Of a stretch of DNA of 64,000 bases, positions 6,361 to 13,994 are shown piece after piece. The position numbers and the translations under genes are program-made. Under the pieces are notes generated by a model, which saw nothing but the letters and a program-made list of their open reading frames with translations, made no database searches and was not told where the DNA came from. Position 1 is the stretch's first letter, and each line of letters begins with the position of its first letter. This stretch comes from CAYNND01 sp964528735 (GTDB lineage: Bacteria > Patescibacteriota > Minisyncoccia > Phycocordibacterales > UBA2100): assembly GCA_964528735.1 (NCBI GenBank), contig CAZGUV010000002.1:1-64000 (forward strand). Reading direction: 5' to 3'.

Positions 6361-7629
6361 ATGCAACACACGAAATCAAAAGCATTATTCACATCTTCTT
6401 GGAGAGGTTCTCTCTTTTCTATAGGACTTTTGTTTATCGGTATGTATATCGGGGTGACTGACACGTGGAAGTATCTTATCCCTGCTGAATACGCAAAGGC
6501 ATTTGGTTCGAATGAGCCTGAGGCAGTCGACATGACTCCTGTCTGGCGTGTCTGGCATGCACTTGATGAGAAATATGTCCCTGCAAAGGCACCAAAGCCA
6601 GGTGAAAAGGAGCCTACCAAGCAAGACCGTATCTGGGGCATGGCTCAAGGACTCGCGGGTTCACTCGGCGATCCATACACCGTATTTTTCCCACCTCAGG
6701 AAGCAGCGCAATTCAAAGATGACATCAGTGGTTCGTTTGATGGTGTCGGTATGGAGATTGCAGTTAAAGATGGACAGCTTCAGATTGTCTCGCCACTCAA
6801 GGGTACTCCAGCAGAACGTGCAGGACTCCGACCAGAGGATAAGATTTTGAAGATTGATGAGATAGATACTGCGGGTATGACTGTTGAAGCGGCAGTCAAA
6901 AAGATTCGCGGTCCAAAGGGTACGACTGTAAAGCTCACCGTCATGCGTGTCGGATGGGCGAAAGAGCAGATTATCTCAGTCGTACGCGAGACGATTGTCG
7001 TACCAGTTATCAAGACGAAGGTACTTCCGGGGAATATATTCGTCATTGAGTTCAGCAGTTTTGCTGAGACATCACCTGAAAAGTTCAGACAAGCGCTCCA
7101 AGAGTTTGAAAAGACAAAGTCGAACAAGCTCATCATCGACTTGCGTGGTAACCCAGGAGGATACTTGAACGCAGCTGTTGATGTCGCGAGTTGGTTCTTG
7201 CCAGGAGGTGAGACAGTCGTGACCGAAGACTACTCAAACAAGCAGATGCCGACCATCCACCGATCAGCCGGTTACAACATCTTCAGCAATCAGCTCCAAC
7301 TCGTCATCTTGCAGGACAAAGGCTCTGCGTCAGCGTCAGAAATCTTGGCAGGCGCACTCAAGCACTACAAAAAAGCAGTTATCATCGGCACCAAGTCATT
7401 TGGTAAGGGCTCAGTGCAAGAGCTCGTCGAAATCACTCCTGAGACATCACTCAAGGTGACAGTCGCACGATGGATAATGCCGGATGGAAAAAATATTTCA
7501 GGTGAAGGTATCGAGCCGAACATCGAAGTAAAGCTTCCGACAGACCAAGCGACCATAGACAAAAACGCAAAGGCGAAAAAGGACCTCATCATGGATAGAG
7601 CACTCCAGTACTTTAAGACTGGTAAGTAA
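6361..7629 (+). CDS. S41-family C-terminal processing protease (CtpA/Prc-like)
   Basis: A 422-residue secreted or membrane-anchored serine protease. It has one N-terminal hydrophobic helix (LFSIGLLFIGMYIGV), an N-terminal helical region, a PDZ domain (about 108-190, GVGMEIAVKDGQL to VKLTVMR) and the S41 core with DLRGNPGGYL, GSASASE near residue 322 holding the catalytic serine, and KSFGKGSVQ with the catalytic lysine. An upstream ATG at 6295 adds 22 residues that overlap the divergent promoter; ATG 6361 is preferred because CATACT (6349-6354) lies 6 nt before it. It likely trims periplasm-side or cell-envelope proteins. A terminator follows. Confidence 0.93.
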   Translation: MQHTKSKALFTSSWRGSLFSIGLLFIGMYIGVTDTWKYLIPAEYAKAFGSNEPEAVDMTPVWRVWHALDEKYVPAKAPKPGEKEPTKQDRIWGMAQGLAGSLGDPYTVFFPPQEAAQFKDDISGSFDGVGMEIAVKDGQLQIVSPLKGTPAERAGLRPEDKILKIDEIDTAGMTVEAAVKKIRGPKGTTVKLTVMRVGWAKEQIISVVRETIVVPVIKTKVLPGNIFVIEFSSFAETSPEKFRQALQEFEKTKSNKLIIDLRGNPGGYLNAAVDVASWFLPGGETVVTEDYSNKQMPTIHRSAGYNIFSNQLQLVILQDKGSASASEILAGALKHYKKAVIIGTKSFGKGSVQELVEITPETSLKVTVARWIMPDGKNISGEGIEPNIEVKLPTDQATIDKNAKAKKDLIMDRALQYFKTGK

Positions 7630-7655
7630 TCTGTTCAGAGCAAAAAAGCACGCCT

Positions 7656-7691
7656 CAGCCTCAGTCTTGCAACTGAGGCTGTTTGCTTTTA
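7656..7691 (+). terminator. Intrinsic terminator after CtpA gene
   Basis: CAGCCTCAGT / ACTGAGGCTG stem with a 6-nt loop, then TTTGCTTTT. It overlaps the -10 box of rplI (7690-7695). Confidence 0.75.
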
Positions 7692-7701
7692 CTATGTCGC
7701 C

Positions 7702-8136
7702 ATGAAAGTCATATTGCTTAAAGACGTACCCAAGGTAGGACGCGCAGGAGAGGTAAAAGAGGTAGCAGAAGGCTTTGCCCAAAACTTACTCTTTCCGCAA
7801 CGAAAGGCTGAGCGGGCAACGCCAGAGAAGATAGCAGCGCTCCAAAAAGCGCATGCAAAAAAAGAAAGTGATGAGCTTGAAAAACTCCGCACGCAGTTTG
7901 AGGCGTTGAAGAAAATTGACTCGCTTACTATCTCTATAAAAGCGACGACCGAAGGAGCGCTCTTTGAATCAGTCACTGCAACAAAGATTGCGGCAGCACT
8001 CCGCGAAAAAGGACTCGCACTTCCTGAGAGTGCATTTAAGGTCACACAACCGATCAAAAAAGTGGGCAACTATCCAGTGCCCGTTTCAGTCGGTACACAG
8101 GTGTGGAATCTTGCAGTCACTATAAAGGCTCACTAG
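7702..8136 (+). CDS. rplI: 50S ribosomal protein L9 (bL9)
   Basis: bL9, 144 residues (family about 147-150). N-terminal RNA-binding domain MKVILLKDVPKVGRAG followed by EVAEGFAQNLLFP, a long connecting helix (about 45-78, KKESDELEKLRTQF), and the C-terminal domain with KATTEGALFESVTATKIAAAL. The ATG is 6 nt behind TACTAT (7690-7695) with no Shine-Dalgarno. bL9 is missing from several CPR lineages, so its presence narrows placement. It is convergent with rpmA across a shared terminator. Confidence 0.95.
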   Translation: MKVILLKDVPKVGRAGEVKEVAEGFAQNLLFPQRKAERATPEKIAALQKAHAKKESDELEKLRTQFEALKKIDSLTISIKATTEGALFESVTATKIAAALREKGLALPESAFKVTQPIKKVGNYPVPVSVGTQVWNLAVTIKAH

Positions 8137-8163
8137 CGAGAAGTGGATTCAAAAAGACAAAAT

Positions 8164-8187
8164 AAAACCCCTCGTGAGAGGGGTTTT
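8164..8187. terminator. Bidirectional terminator between rplI and rpmA
   Basis: AAAACCCC / GGGGTTTT stem, TCGTGAGA loop. A/T runs on both sides serve both converging genes. Confidence 0.85.
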
Positions 8188-8200
8188 ACGTGTGAGTTGA

Positions 8201-8473
8201 TTACTCGACTGAGACGATAGGTCGGCGAGTGTTTGTGCCGTCTATGTTTCCTTTGCGCTTTGCACCGAATACAACCTTACCTGCCTTTACAGCAAAAAGA
8301 GTGTGGTCTTTACCGATGCGTACATTCTTTCCTGCAAGAATGCGAGTACCTCGTTGGCGAACGATGATGTTGCCAGGGTTGACTGTCTCACCAGCGTACT
8401 TCTTTACGCCGAGATATTTTGGATTTGAATCCGTTAGGTTCGCAGCGGAACCCGTAGCTTTTTTCGTTGCCAT
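8201..8473 (-). CDS. rpmA: 50S ribosomal protein L27 (bL27)
   Basis: bL27, 90 residues (usual about 85-95). Starts MATKKATGSAANLTDSN and shows the conserved core YLGVKKYAGE, GNIIVRQRGT, GVRxGKDHTLFA-type sequence and the basic C terminus. The N terminus is of the Gram-negative type, beginning close to the functional tail that reaches the peptidyl-transferase centre, with no Firmicutes-type cleaved extension. L21 is not adjacent. The ATG lies a few bases behind a TATAAC/GATTAC-containing sequence and no Shine-Dalgarno is present. Confidence 0.95.
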   Translation of the reverse strand: MATKKATGSAANLTDSNPKYLGVKKYAGETVNPGNIIVRQRGTRILAGKNVRIGKDHTLFAVKAGKVVFGAKRKGNIDGTNTRRPIVSVE

Positions 8474-8536
8474 AGTGTGTAATCGTTATATTAAGCGCCT
8501 CATTTCCGTAGTACAATACCTCGCACCAAGAGAATT

Positions 8537-8986
8537 ATGGGCAGGGGTACTATACAACAGAGGGTCAGTAGAATCAAGGGACGACTGCGCCTGTGGGTGT
8601 ATGACCTCAGGCAGGATATACGTGCCCTATGGGGCAATTTCAGAGCCTCCATAGACACTCCACGGGGTCAGGCAGTCTCAGACGCTGTATCGCTCGTCTC
8701 AGTCGCTATCATCGCCTTTGTGCTCGGTCAGATGTCAGTCGAGAGCGGGGCACGGCGAGAGGTAGTACATGACACCTCTGCGCGTATGGAGCGTATGGTC
8801 CCTCAGATGGGTAAGACACTCTCACCACAGCAGACTGGTTCGATAGTCGCGAGTCGCAATGGTAAGCGCTGGCACTACACCTGGTGTCCGGGGGCGGAGA
8901 CCATAAGTGACAAAAACAAACGCTATTTCAAAACAGAAGCAGATGCAGAAAAGGCAGGGTACACCAAAGCGGGCAACTGCAAATAA
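8537..8986 (+). CDS. Membrane-anchored protein with Ada-like zinc-binding domain
   Basis: A 149-residue protein with a basic N-terminal cytoplasmic segment, one transmembrane helix (about 47-66, ALSLVSVAIIAFVLG-type), a linker, and a C-terminal domain VASRNGKRWHYTWCPGAETI...YFKTEADAEKAGYTKAGNC. That last part matches the Ada-type zinc-binding module common as an extracytoplasmic add-on in CPR proteins: two cysteines (WC and NC) and the 'AGY' pattern. There is no methyltransferase domain, so this is not a DNA-repair Ada protein. The role is unknown; a cell-surface or nuclease-associated function is possible. A TACAAT lies 19 nt upstream of the ATG. Confidence 0.65.
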   Translation: MGRGTIQQRVSRIKGRLRLWVYDLRQDIRALWGNFRASIDTPRGQAVSDAVSLVSVAIIAFVLGQMSVESGARREVVHDTSARMERMVPQMGKTLSPQQTGSIVASRNGKRWHYTWCPGAETISDKNKRYFKTEADAEKAGYTKAGNCK

Positions 8987-8996
8987 GTGCACATAT

Positions 8997-9038
8997 AAAA
9001 ATCCCACTGCCAGTACGGGTACCGACAGTGGGGATTGT
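8997..9038 (-). terminator. Intrinsic terminator for the small minus-strand gene
   Basis: On the minus strand ATCCCCACTG / CAGTGGGAT stem (one bulge) with a T-run following. It lies after the 73-residue gene at 9065-9286. Confidence 0.7.
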
Positions 9039-9064
9039 GTAGCGAGCATCGTGCCCGCTCGAGG

Positions 9065-9286
9065 TCACGCACCATACCGTTTCGTCTCGATGGTGATTTC
9101 CTGCGCGTTGCACCCCGGCTTTCCGTCTTTGACGGCGAGCTTGAGTGTACCGGCAGTAATTTCGATGGTGACCGCAGATCCGTCTCCTTCGGGTATCGCA
9201 CCGAAAAAATCCGTGATCTGTTTCCGTGCTTCAGAGGAGAGGACTCGCACGGCTGCTGAGTCCTTGAGGGCTGACATGGACGACAT
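9065..9286 (-). CDS. Small hypothetical protein, 73 residues
   Basis: A 73-residue protein of unknown function: an N-terminal helix (SSEARKQITDFFGAI) and a C-terminal beta-rich part (AVTIEITAGTLKLAVKDG, QEITIETKRYG). A TTG start 10 codons upstream exists, but the ATG at 9286 has a CGGAG Shine-Dalgarno 6 nt before it. The unit is complete: TTGACA, 16 nt, TAAGAT upstream (about 9363-9390 on the minus strand), two leader hairpins, ribosome site, gene and terminator. Its beta-strand text resembles the 53-residue protein at 4244 in style only; no homology is claimed. Confidence 0.6.
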   Translation of the reverse strand: MSSMSALKDSAAVRVLSSEARKQITDFFGAIPEGDGSAVTIEITAGTLKLAVKDGKPGCNAQEITIETKRYGA

Positions 9287-9309
9287 GTGAGTCTCCGCAG
9301 AACGAGCCA

Positions 9310-9347
9310 AACGCAACTAAGCGTTCCAACGTGGTCTGCGACACGTT
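9310..9347 (-). other. Double-hairpin leader of the 73-residue gene
   Basis: In the predicted transcript AACGTG/CACGTT (9347-9328) is followed by AACGC/GCGTT (9325-9310). Both stems are perfect. They sit between the predicted promoter and the CGGAG ribosome site. Confidence 0.5.
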
Positions 9348-9385
9348 AGATTTTTTTATCTTATGAAAATATGCGTGCGTGTCAA

Positions 9386-9958
9386 TCAGTGCACCGTCTC
9401 GAGCCCTTCGACGGGGACAGCATGTATCGAGTCTGTGTCAGTACTGTCTGAGAGTGCAATCATGGCGAAGTAGTGTACTTGTGTCGGGTCATTTACAATT
9501 TGTGTTTCGATAATACGGAGCACTTTGCACTCTTTGTTTCCAAATTTTCCCTTGATAGCTTCATATCGAAAAGAGGGGAGGTCTCGAGCGAGTACGTCGA
9601 GCTTGAGGCGTACGATTCGTCCGACTAAATACTCTGGAGATGGTGGCGGCACTTTTTCTAGAAAGCGCATCGGCACCTGCACGACCCCGCGTTCAAAGAC
9701 AGGAGTCGCGTCGTCGCCCTGTATAGGGCTGGTGTGGAGTTTGAGTGGGTGCTTTCGCTGGTCAGATGAGCGGATAAAGACTTCCACGCCAAACTCAGAG
9801 GTGAAGCCCGCCTTGTCGAGCACTACGTATGGTGGTTCACCCAGTTGTTCCTGTATGTAGCGCATGCCTTCGTTGTTGCCGACTTTGCTGGTCTCTTTAA
9901 TCTTTACGAAATCGCCAGTTTTGAGGGGTTCAAATCTAACTGACTCGCGCTGCTTCAT
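9386..9958 (-). CDS. Hypothetical protein, 190 residues
   Basis: A soluble 190-residue protein with no recognised domain. It is rich in short beta-strand-like segments and looks like two repeated beta modules: one with LKTGDFVKIKETSKVG and one with YLVGRIVRLKLDVLARD, suggesting SH3-like or KOW-like barrels; that is inference from pattern only. No signal peptide or membrane helix. The ATG at 9958 lies 7 nt behind TACAAT (9966-9971). Upstream lies an orphan minus-strand terminator at 10019-10051, which raises the chance of an untranslated or short-ORF leader transcript before it. Confidence 0.5.
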   Translation of the reverse strand: MKQRESVRFEPLKTGDFVKIKETSKVGNNEGMRYIQEQLGEPPYVVLDKAGFTSEFGVEVFIRSSDQRKHPLKLHTSPIQGDDATPVFERGVVQVPMRFLEKVPPPSPEYLVGRIVRLKLDVLARDLPSFRYEAIKGKFGNKECKVLRIIETQIVNDPTQVHYFAMIALSDSTDTDSIHAVPVEGLETVH

Positions 9959-10018
9959 ATTCTGTATTGTAGCAGGTCGGGGGACCTCTCAAAATCAGCG
10001 TGCTTCATTGTTGAGCAC

Positions 10019-10051
10019 CAAAAACGTCGCGCCCAACGGACTTCCGCGACG
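10019..10051 (-). terminator. Orphan minus-strand intrinsic terminator
   Basis: On the minus strand CGTCGCG (10051-10045), loop, CGCGACG (10031-10025), then TTTTTG. No gene feeds it: the only upstream material on that strand is the 140 nt before the divergent SIR2 gene, which holds a 9-codon ORF ending CGG TGA. It may end a short RNA. Confidence 0.6.
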
Positions 10052-10154
10052 CGATTCCGCTGAATCGTCACCGTACAGGCAGTACGCCTCGTATCATCGC
10101 GCACGCTCGCGTCGAATCCTATCTGATTTTTAGCGAATTTAAATGCTCTTAATT

Positions 10155-10183
10155 TTGCACTTTATTTAAGTAAGGAATATAAT
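10155..10183 (+). promoter_or_regulatory. Promoter of the SIR2-HerA operon
   Basis: TTGCAC (10155-10160), 17 nt, TATAAT (10178-10183). The predicted transcription start falls on the ATG at 10190, so the first gene would be translated leaderless. Confidence 0.75.
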
Positions 10184-10189
10184 TTAGTC

Positions 10190-11359
10190 ATGGCTAGCAT
10201 TTATGGAGATAAAAATAAACTAAAAGACGTTTTACAGGACGGTAATATTAACTTTTTGATAGGTTCTGGTCTTTCAAAGCCATTTTTGTCTTCTTTAGGT
10301 AGCATAGAAGACCTTTTGACCGCTGTAGATAAGCATCAAGGGCTAGAAGATAGTCGCAAAAATATCATTAGGTCGTTTTTATATAAACAATACTGTGAGC
10401 AGGTTATCTTTAAGAATATTCAAATCTTGGAGAATGATGCGGCTAGTTTACCTACAGCGAGCCACTATAAGACATTTCTCACACTCATTAATACTATCCT
10501 GCTTAATAGAAAAAATACTATTCTTTCCAAGCAGATAAATATTTTCACAACTAATATCGACATATTTTTTGAGAAAGCATTGGATGAGTTGGGTTTAGAG
10601 TATAACGATGGTTTTAATGGACGTTTTATGCCAACCTTCAATCTCAGTAATTTTAGAAAGTCAGCATTTAAGAAAAGTCTTCAATATGACAACATATCCG
10701 AAATTCCAGTCTTCAATCTTTTGAAATTGCATGGCTCCCTTACTTGGGCGGTAAACACGCTTCCTAACGGAGATAAGGGAATTAAATTTTGTACTAATCT
10801 TGATCATGTAAGAGGAGTTAAAGCTCTAGATTTATCATCAATTACAGAAGCACGGAATGGTCAGACCCTTGCTGAACTCATTGCGCTAGCCGGTGCTAGA
10901 CGTATTTCTTCCTCTGTAACTTCATTCCTTGATGCATATCAAGAATTTCCTATAATCAATCCGACTAAAGAGAAATTCAAACAGACGCTTATTAACCAGA
11001 TACACTACGAGCTATTGAGAATGTATGCAAACGAGCTCGAAAAAGAAAATTCCGTCCTATTCGTTATGGGCTTCTCTTTTGCCGATGAACATATTAGGGA
11101 GATAACATTAAGAGCGCTTGATTCAAATCCTACTCTTACGGTATATATCATCGCCCACTCTTCTGGTTCAGTTGCTAGTTATGAAACGAAGCTGGGCATC
11201 GCAAATGCAAAGAATAGAAACATTAAAGTTATTGTTCCAAATGAAGATAAAGACAATCCAAGGACAGATGCCTATAAGCATGATTTTGAAAATATAAATG
11301 GAAAGATTTTTGAGCCACTTGCAGATGAAGTAGAAAAAAGTAAAGGTGTTAGAAGTTAA
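10190..11359 (+). CDS. SIR2-like NADase of a SIR2-HerA defence pair
   Basis: A 389-residue SIR2-like protein. Seen: NFLIGSGLSKP (about 21-31) as the glycine-rich NAD-binding start, IFTTNIDIFFEKAL (about 118-131) with the catalytic-site Asn-Asp, and LLKLHGSLTW with His181, the SIR2 catalytic histidine position; VLFVMGFSFADEHI near residue 290 is typical of the SIR2_2/SIR2-like defence group. In characterised SIR2-HerA (Nezha-type) systems this subunit degrades NAD+ or nicks DNA once assembled with HerA. The HerA gene follows by 6 nt. Both genes are clearly more AT-rich, with codon use unlike flanking genes, indicating acquired DNA. Confidence 0.88.
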   Translation: MASIYGDKNKLKDVLQDGNINFLIGSGLSKPFLSSLGSIEDLLTAVDKHQGLEDSRKNIIRSFLYKQYCEQVIFKNIQILENDAASLPTASHYKTFLTLINTILLNRKNTILSKQINIFTTNIDIFFEKALDELGLEYNDGFNGRFMPTFNLSNFRKSAFKKSLQYDNISEIPVFNLLKLHGSLTWAVNTLPNGDKGIKFCTNLDHVRGVKALDLSSITEARNGQTLAELIALAGARRISSSVTSFLDAYQEFPIINPTKEKFKQTLINQIHYELLRMYANELEKENSVLFVMGFSFADEHIREITLRALDSNPTLTVYIIAHSSGSVASYETKLGIANAKNRNIKVIVPNEDKDNPRTDAYKHDFENINGKIFEPLADEVEKSKGVRS

Positions 11360-11365
11360 GAATGT

Positions 11366-13297
11366 ATGACTAATGAAAGCCAAATCTTAGAGGATTCTAT
11401 ATTCAAAATCGGCAGGGTCATTTCGGTTGATGGTAGAACTGTACGCATCAAAGTTGATAAGACTAAAAACAGCTCACACTTACTATATAAGGGCGAACTT
11501 CTTAAGAACATATCTGTAGGTGGCTATATTAAAATCATAAAGGGATTCACAAAAATTCTCGCGAAGGTTGATGGGGAATTTACAACTGAAGATCAGCATT
11601 ACTCAAAGAAAGAGTATGGAAGTGAAAAGGAAAAAATCAATCGTATACTTGCCGTCAGTCTTCTTGGGTTTTTTAATGGAGATGAATTTGAGAGGGGTAT
11701 TAAAGAGCTTCCACTTGTGGGCAATGAGTGCTTTCTCCTTGAAAATGAAGAGTTCAATAATGTTCACGAATTCCTTAGGAAGGGAGATGATCCTATATGC
11801 CTAGGCACACTTTCACTTGAGAAGGGGCAAGCAATTCGAGTAGGAGTGAACAGTCTATTCGCCAGTCATATAGGCATCTTTGGAAATACTGGAAGCGGAA
11901 AATCTTATACTTTGGCAAAAATTTACAGAGAACTTTTTGAGCTATATAAAACACAAGAGAAATTTAGAACAAACGCAAAGTTCTTTCTCATAGACTTTAA
12001 TGGTGAATATGCTGGAGATACTGATAATCCCGATATTATTACTGACAGTCAGTACAAAAAAGTATACCGACTTTCAACAAGGGTTGCAGTTGGAGACGAA
12101 GACAAATTTCCAATAGCCAGAGAAGTTTTAAACGATCCAAGTTTTTGGATACTCTTTCTTGAAGCAACAGAAAAAACACAGGCACCGTTTCTTAATCGAG
12201 CATTAGATGGTGGATTTTCACGTCGACTGTTTAATAACTTACAGAATGGAGAAACAATTGATTCACGATTACGAGACAGAATTATGGCTATGATTGAAGA
12301 AGTCATAAAAAAGAAAGATAAGAATCTTGGGACGAAAGTCATCTCAGAGTTTTTCAATGACTTACGAACAACTGTAAATGATCAGCAAATACTAAATCAA
12401 ATGCTTACACATCTGATGGATAAATTTGGCTTTAACGGTACAACAAACTCTTATTACACAACCAATGCACAGGGAGTTGCAGTGTACACTGAGCATGACA
12501 TGCAGACTCTTCTTGTCGCACCACTAAAGGCACTTGTGGACACTCTTACTTTCGAGACTGGTGATGTATCTGGGGTACGTCTTAAGATCATAATGAAATA
12601 TTATGATGAAATAATAAAAGGTCACTCCAATAGAGAACACATTTCTCCCGTGATAAAGAGACTGGAGACACGCATCAAGGATTTGGAAAAAGTCATAAGA
12701 ATTGAAGCGACCGCAGTTGAAGGGAGTGGTGTCCCAGCTAGCAACTTAACAATTGTTTCGTTCAAAGATGTAAACATACATATCCGAAAAATACTCCCAC
12801 TCCTTCTCTGTAAAAATCTTTATGAGGAGAAGAAGAGGTCAAGTAATTCAAATACATATTTAAATATTATTGTTGATGAAGCGCATAACATTCTTTCAGA
12901 TGTTTCAGATAGAGAAAGTGAACAGTGGAAAGATTATCGCCTAGAAACCTTTGAAGAAATAATCAAAGAAGGAAGAAAATTCGGTGTCTTCCTGACCATT
13001 GCAAGCCAAAGACCAGCTGATATTTCAATGACGATTATTTCTCAGCTCCATAACTATTTCTTGCATCGTTTAATAAATAACAACGATATTATTGCTGTAG
13101 AAAAAACTATTTCCTATCTTGATAAGGTATCTTTTGGGTATCTGCCAATTCTACCAACGGGAACATGTATCCTTGCTGGGCTGCTCGCCCAAATTCCTGT
13201 TGTTGTAGACATCGGTGGAATTCCAGAGAAAAACGAACCTAAGAATAAAACAATGACACTGGTTGAGAAATGGAAAGGTACTCGCGTTGAAGCTTAA
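11366..13297 (+). CDS. HerA-family ATPase of the SIR2-HerA defence pair
   Basis: A 643-residue HerA/FtsK-type hexameric ATPase. An N-terminal HAS-barrel-like beta domain (about 12-75) is followed by the DUF87-type motor: Walker A GNTGSGKS (173-180), FFLIDFNGEY after strand 2, Walker B IIVDEAHN with Asp504-Glu505, then FLTIASQRPADIS and a C-terminal HRLINNNDI region with the likely arginine finger. It lies 6 nt after the SIR2 gene in the same AT-rich island. HerA without NurA but with SIR2 marks an anti-phage pair instead of archaeal-style end resection. No clear terminator follows. Confidence 0.9.
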   Translation: MTNESQILEDSIFKIGRVISVDGRTVRIKVDKTKNSSHLLYKGELLKNISVGGYIKIIKGFTKILAKVDGEFTTEDQHYSKKEYGSEKEKINRILAVSLLGFFNGDEFERGIKELPLVGNECFLLENEEFNNVHEFLRKGDDPICLGTLSLEKGQAIRVGVNSLFASHIGIFGNTGSGKSYTLAKIYRELFELYKTQEKFRTNAKFFLIDFNGEYAGDTDNPDIITDSQYKKVYRLSTRVAVGDEDKFPIAREVLNDPSFWILFLEATEKTQAPFLNRALDGGFSRRLFNNLQNGETIDSRLRDRIMAMIEEVIKKKDKNLGTKVISEFFNDLRTTVNDQQILNQMLTHLMDKFGFNGTTNSYYTTNAQGVAVYTEHDMQTLLVAPLKALVDTLTFETGDVSGVRLKIIMKYYDEIIKGHSNREHISPVIKRLETRIKDLEKVIRIEATAVEGSGVPASNLTIVSFKDVNIHIRKILPLLLCKNLYEEKKRSSNSNTYLNIIVDEAHNILSDVSDRESEQWKDYRLETFEEIIKEGRKFGVFLTIASQRPADISMTIISQLHNYFLHRLINNNDIIAVEKTISYLDKVSFGYLPILPTGTCILAGLLAQIPVVVDIGGIPEKNEPKNKTMTLVEKWKGTRVEA

Positions 13298-13394
13298 TAT
13301 TTTTTCATGAATATCCTAAGAGTCACCACAACCTTTTGTCTGTTGTTAATGATCTAAGAGTACGATTCTAAATAGGCTGTGATATATTTGAAGC

Positions 13395-13991
13395 ATGCTC
13401 ATCCTTGATATAGAAGCCTCTGGACTTGATTACGAAAAGCACTCGATTGTATCGCTCGGTGCGCTTGATTTGGATAACCCCTCATACCGCTTCTATAAGG
13501 AGTGTCGTATATGGGACGGTGCGCATATCAGTGACGAAGCACTCGCTGTAAACGGTTTTACCAAAGAGCAGGTGACAGACCCAAACAAAATCACCGAGTC
13601 AGAGCTCGCGATACAATTTCTCGAATGGTCAGAGATGATAGGGGACCGCACGCTCGGCGGGCAGAACCCATCCTTTGACCGCGATATCCTCAAAGCTGCT
13701 ATCAAGCGCGCGCACCAAAACTGGACGCTCGCGCATCGCACCATAGACTCGCACACACTTGCATGGATGCACATGGTAAAGCGCGGTCTCACGCCACCGC
13801 TCGACCCGCAACACAAGCGAAGCGCGCTCGACCTCGACGCGGTACTCAACTACTGCGGTATCCCATCTGAACCAGAGCCGCACAACGCACTTACCGGTGC
13901 ACTCTGTCATGCAGAAGTTATCTCGCGACTCCTCAACGATAAGAAACTCCTTCCCGAGTTTGACCAGTACGACATCCCGTGGAAATCATAA
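13395..13991 (+). CDS. DEDD-type 3'-5' exonuclease (RNase T/DnaQ-like)
   Basis: A 198-residue exonuclease-fold protein. Exo I is LILDIEASGLD with the catalytic Asp and Glu; Exo II is TLGGQNPSFDRDIL with the second Asp; Exo III is PHNALTGALCHAEV. In classic DEDDh enzymes Exo III is HxAxxD, but here glycine stands where the last aspartate is expected, so either a nearby acidic residue serves or activity is reduced. Similar HNALTGA forms are familiar in CPR exonuclease families. The ATG lies 6 nt behind a TGA-TATATT extended -10 box (13383-13388). The next gene begins 3 nt after its stop. Confidence 0.8.
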   Translation: MLILDIEASGLDYEKHSIVSLGALDLDNPSYRFYKECRIWDGAHISDEALAVNGFTKEQVTDPNKITESELAIQFLEWSEMIGDRTLGGQNPSFDRDILKAAIKRAHQNWTLAHRTIDSHTLAWMHMVKRGLTPPLDPQHKRSALDLDAVLNYCGIPSEPEPHNALTGALCHAEVISRLLNDKKLLPEFDQYDIPWKS

Positions 13992-13994
13992 GGT

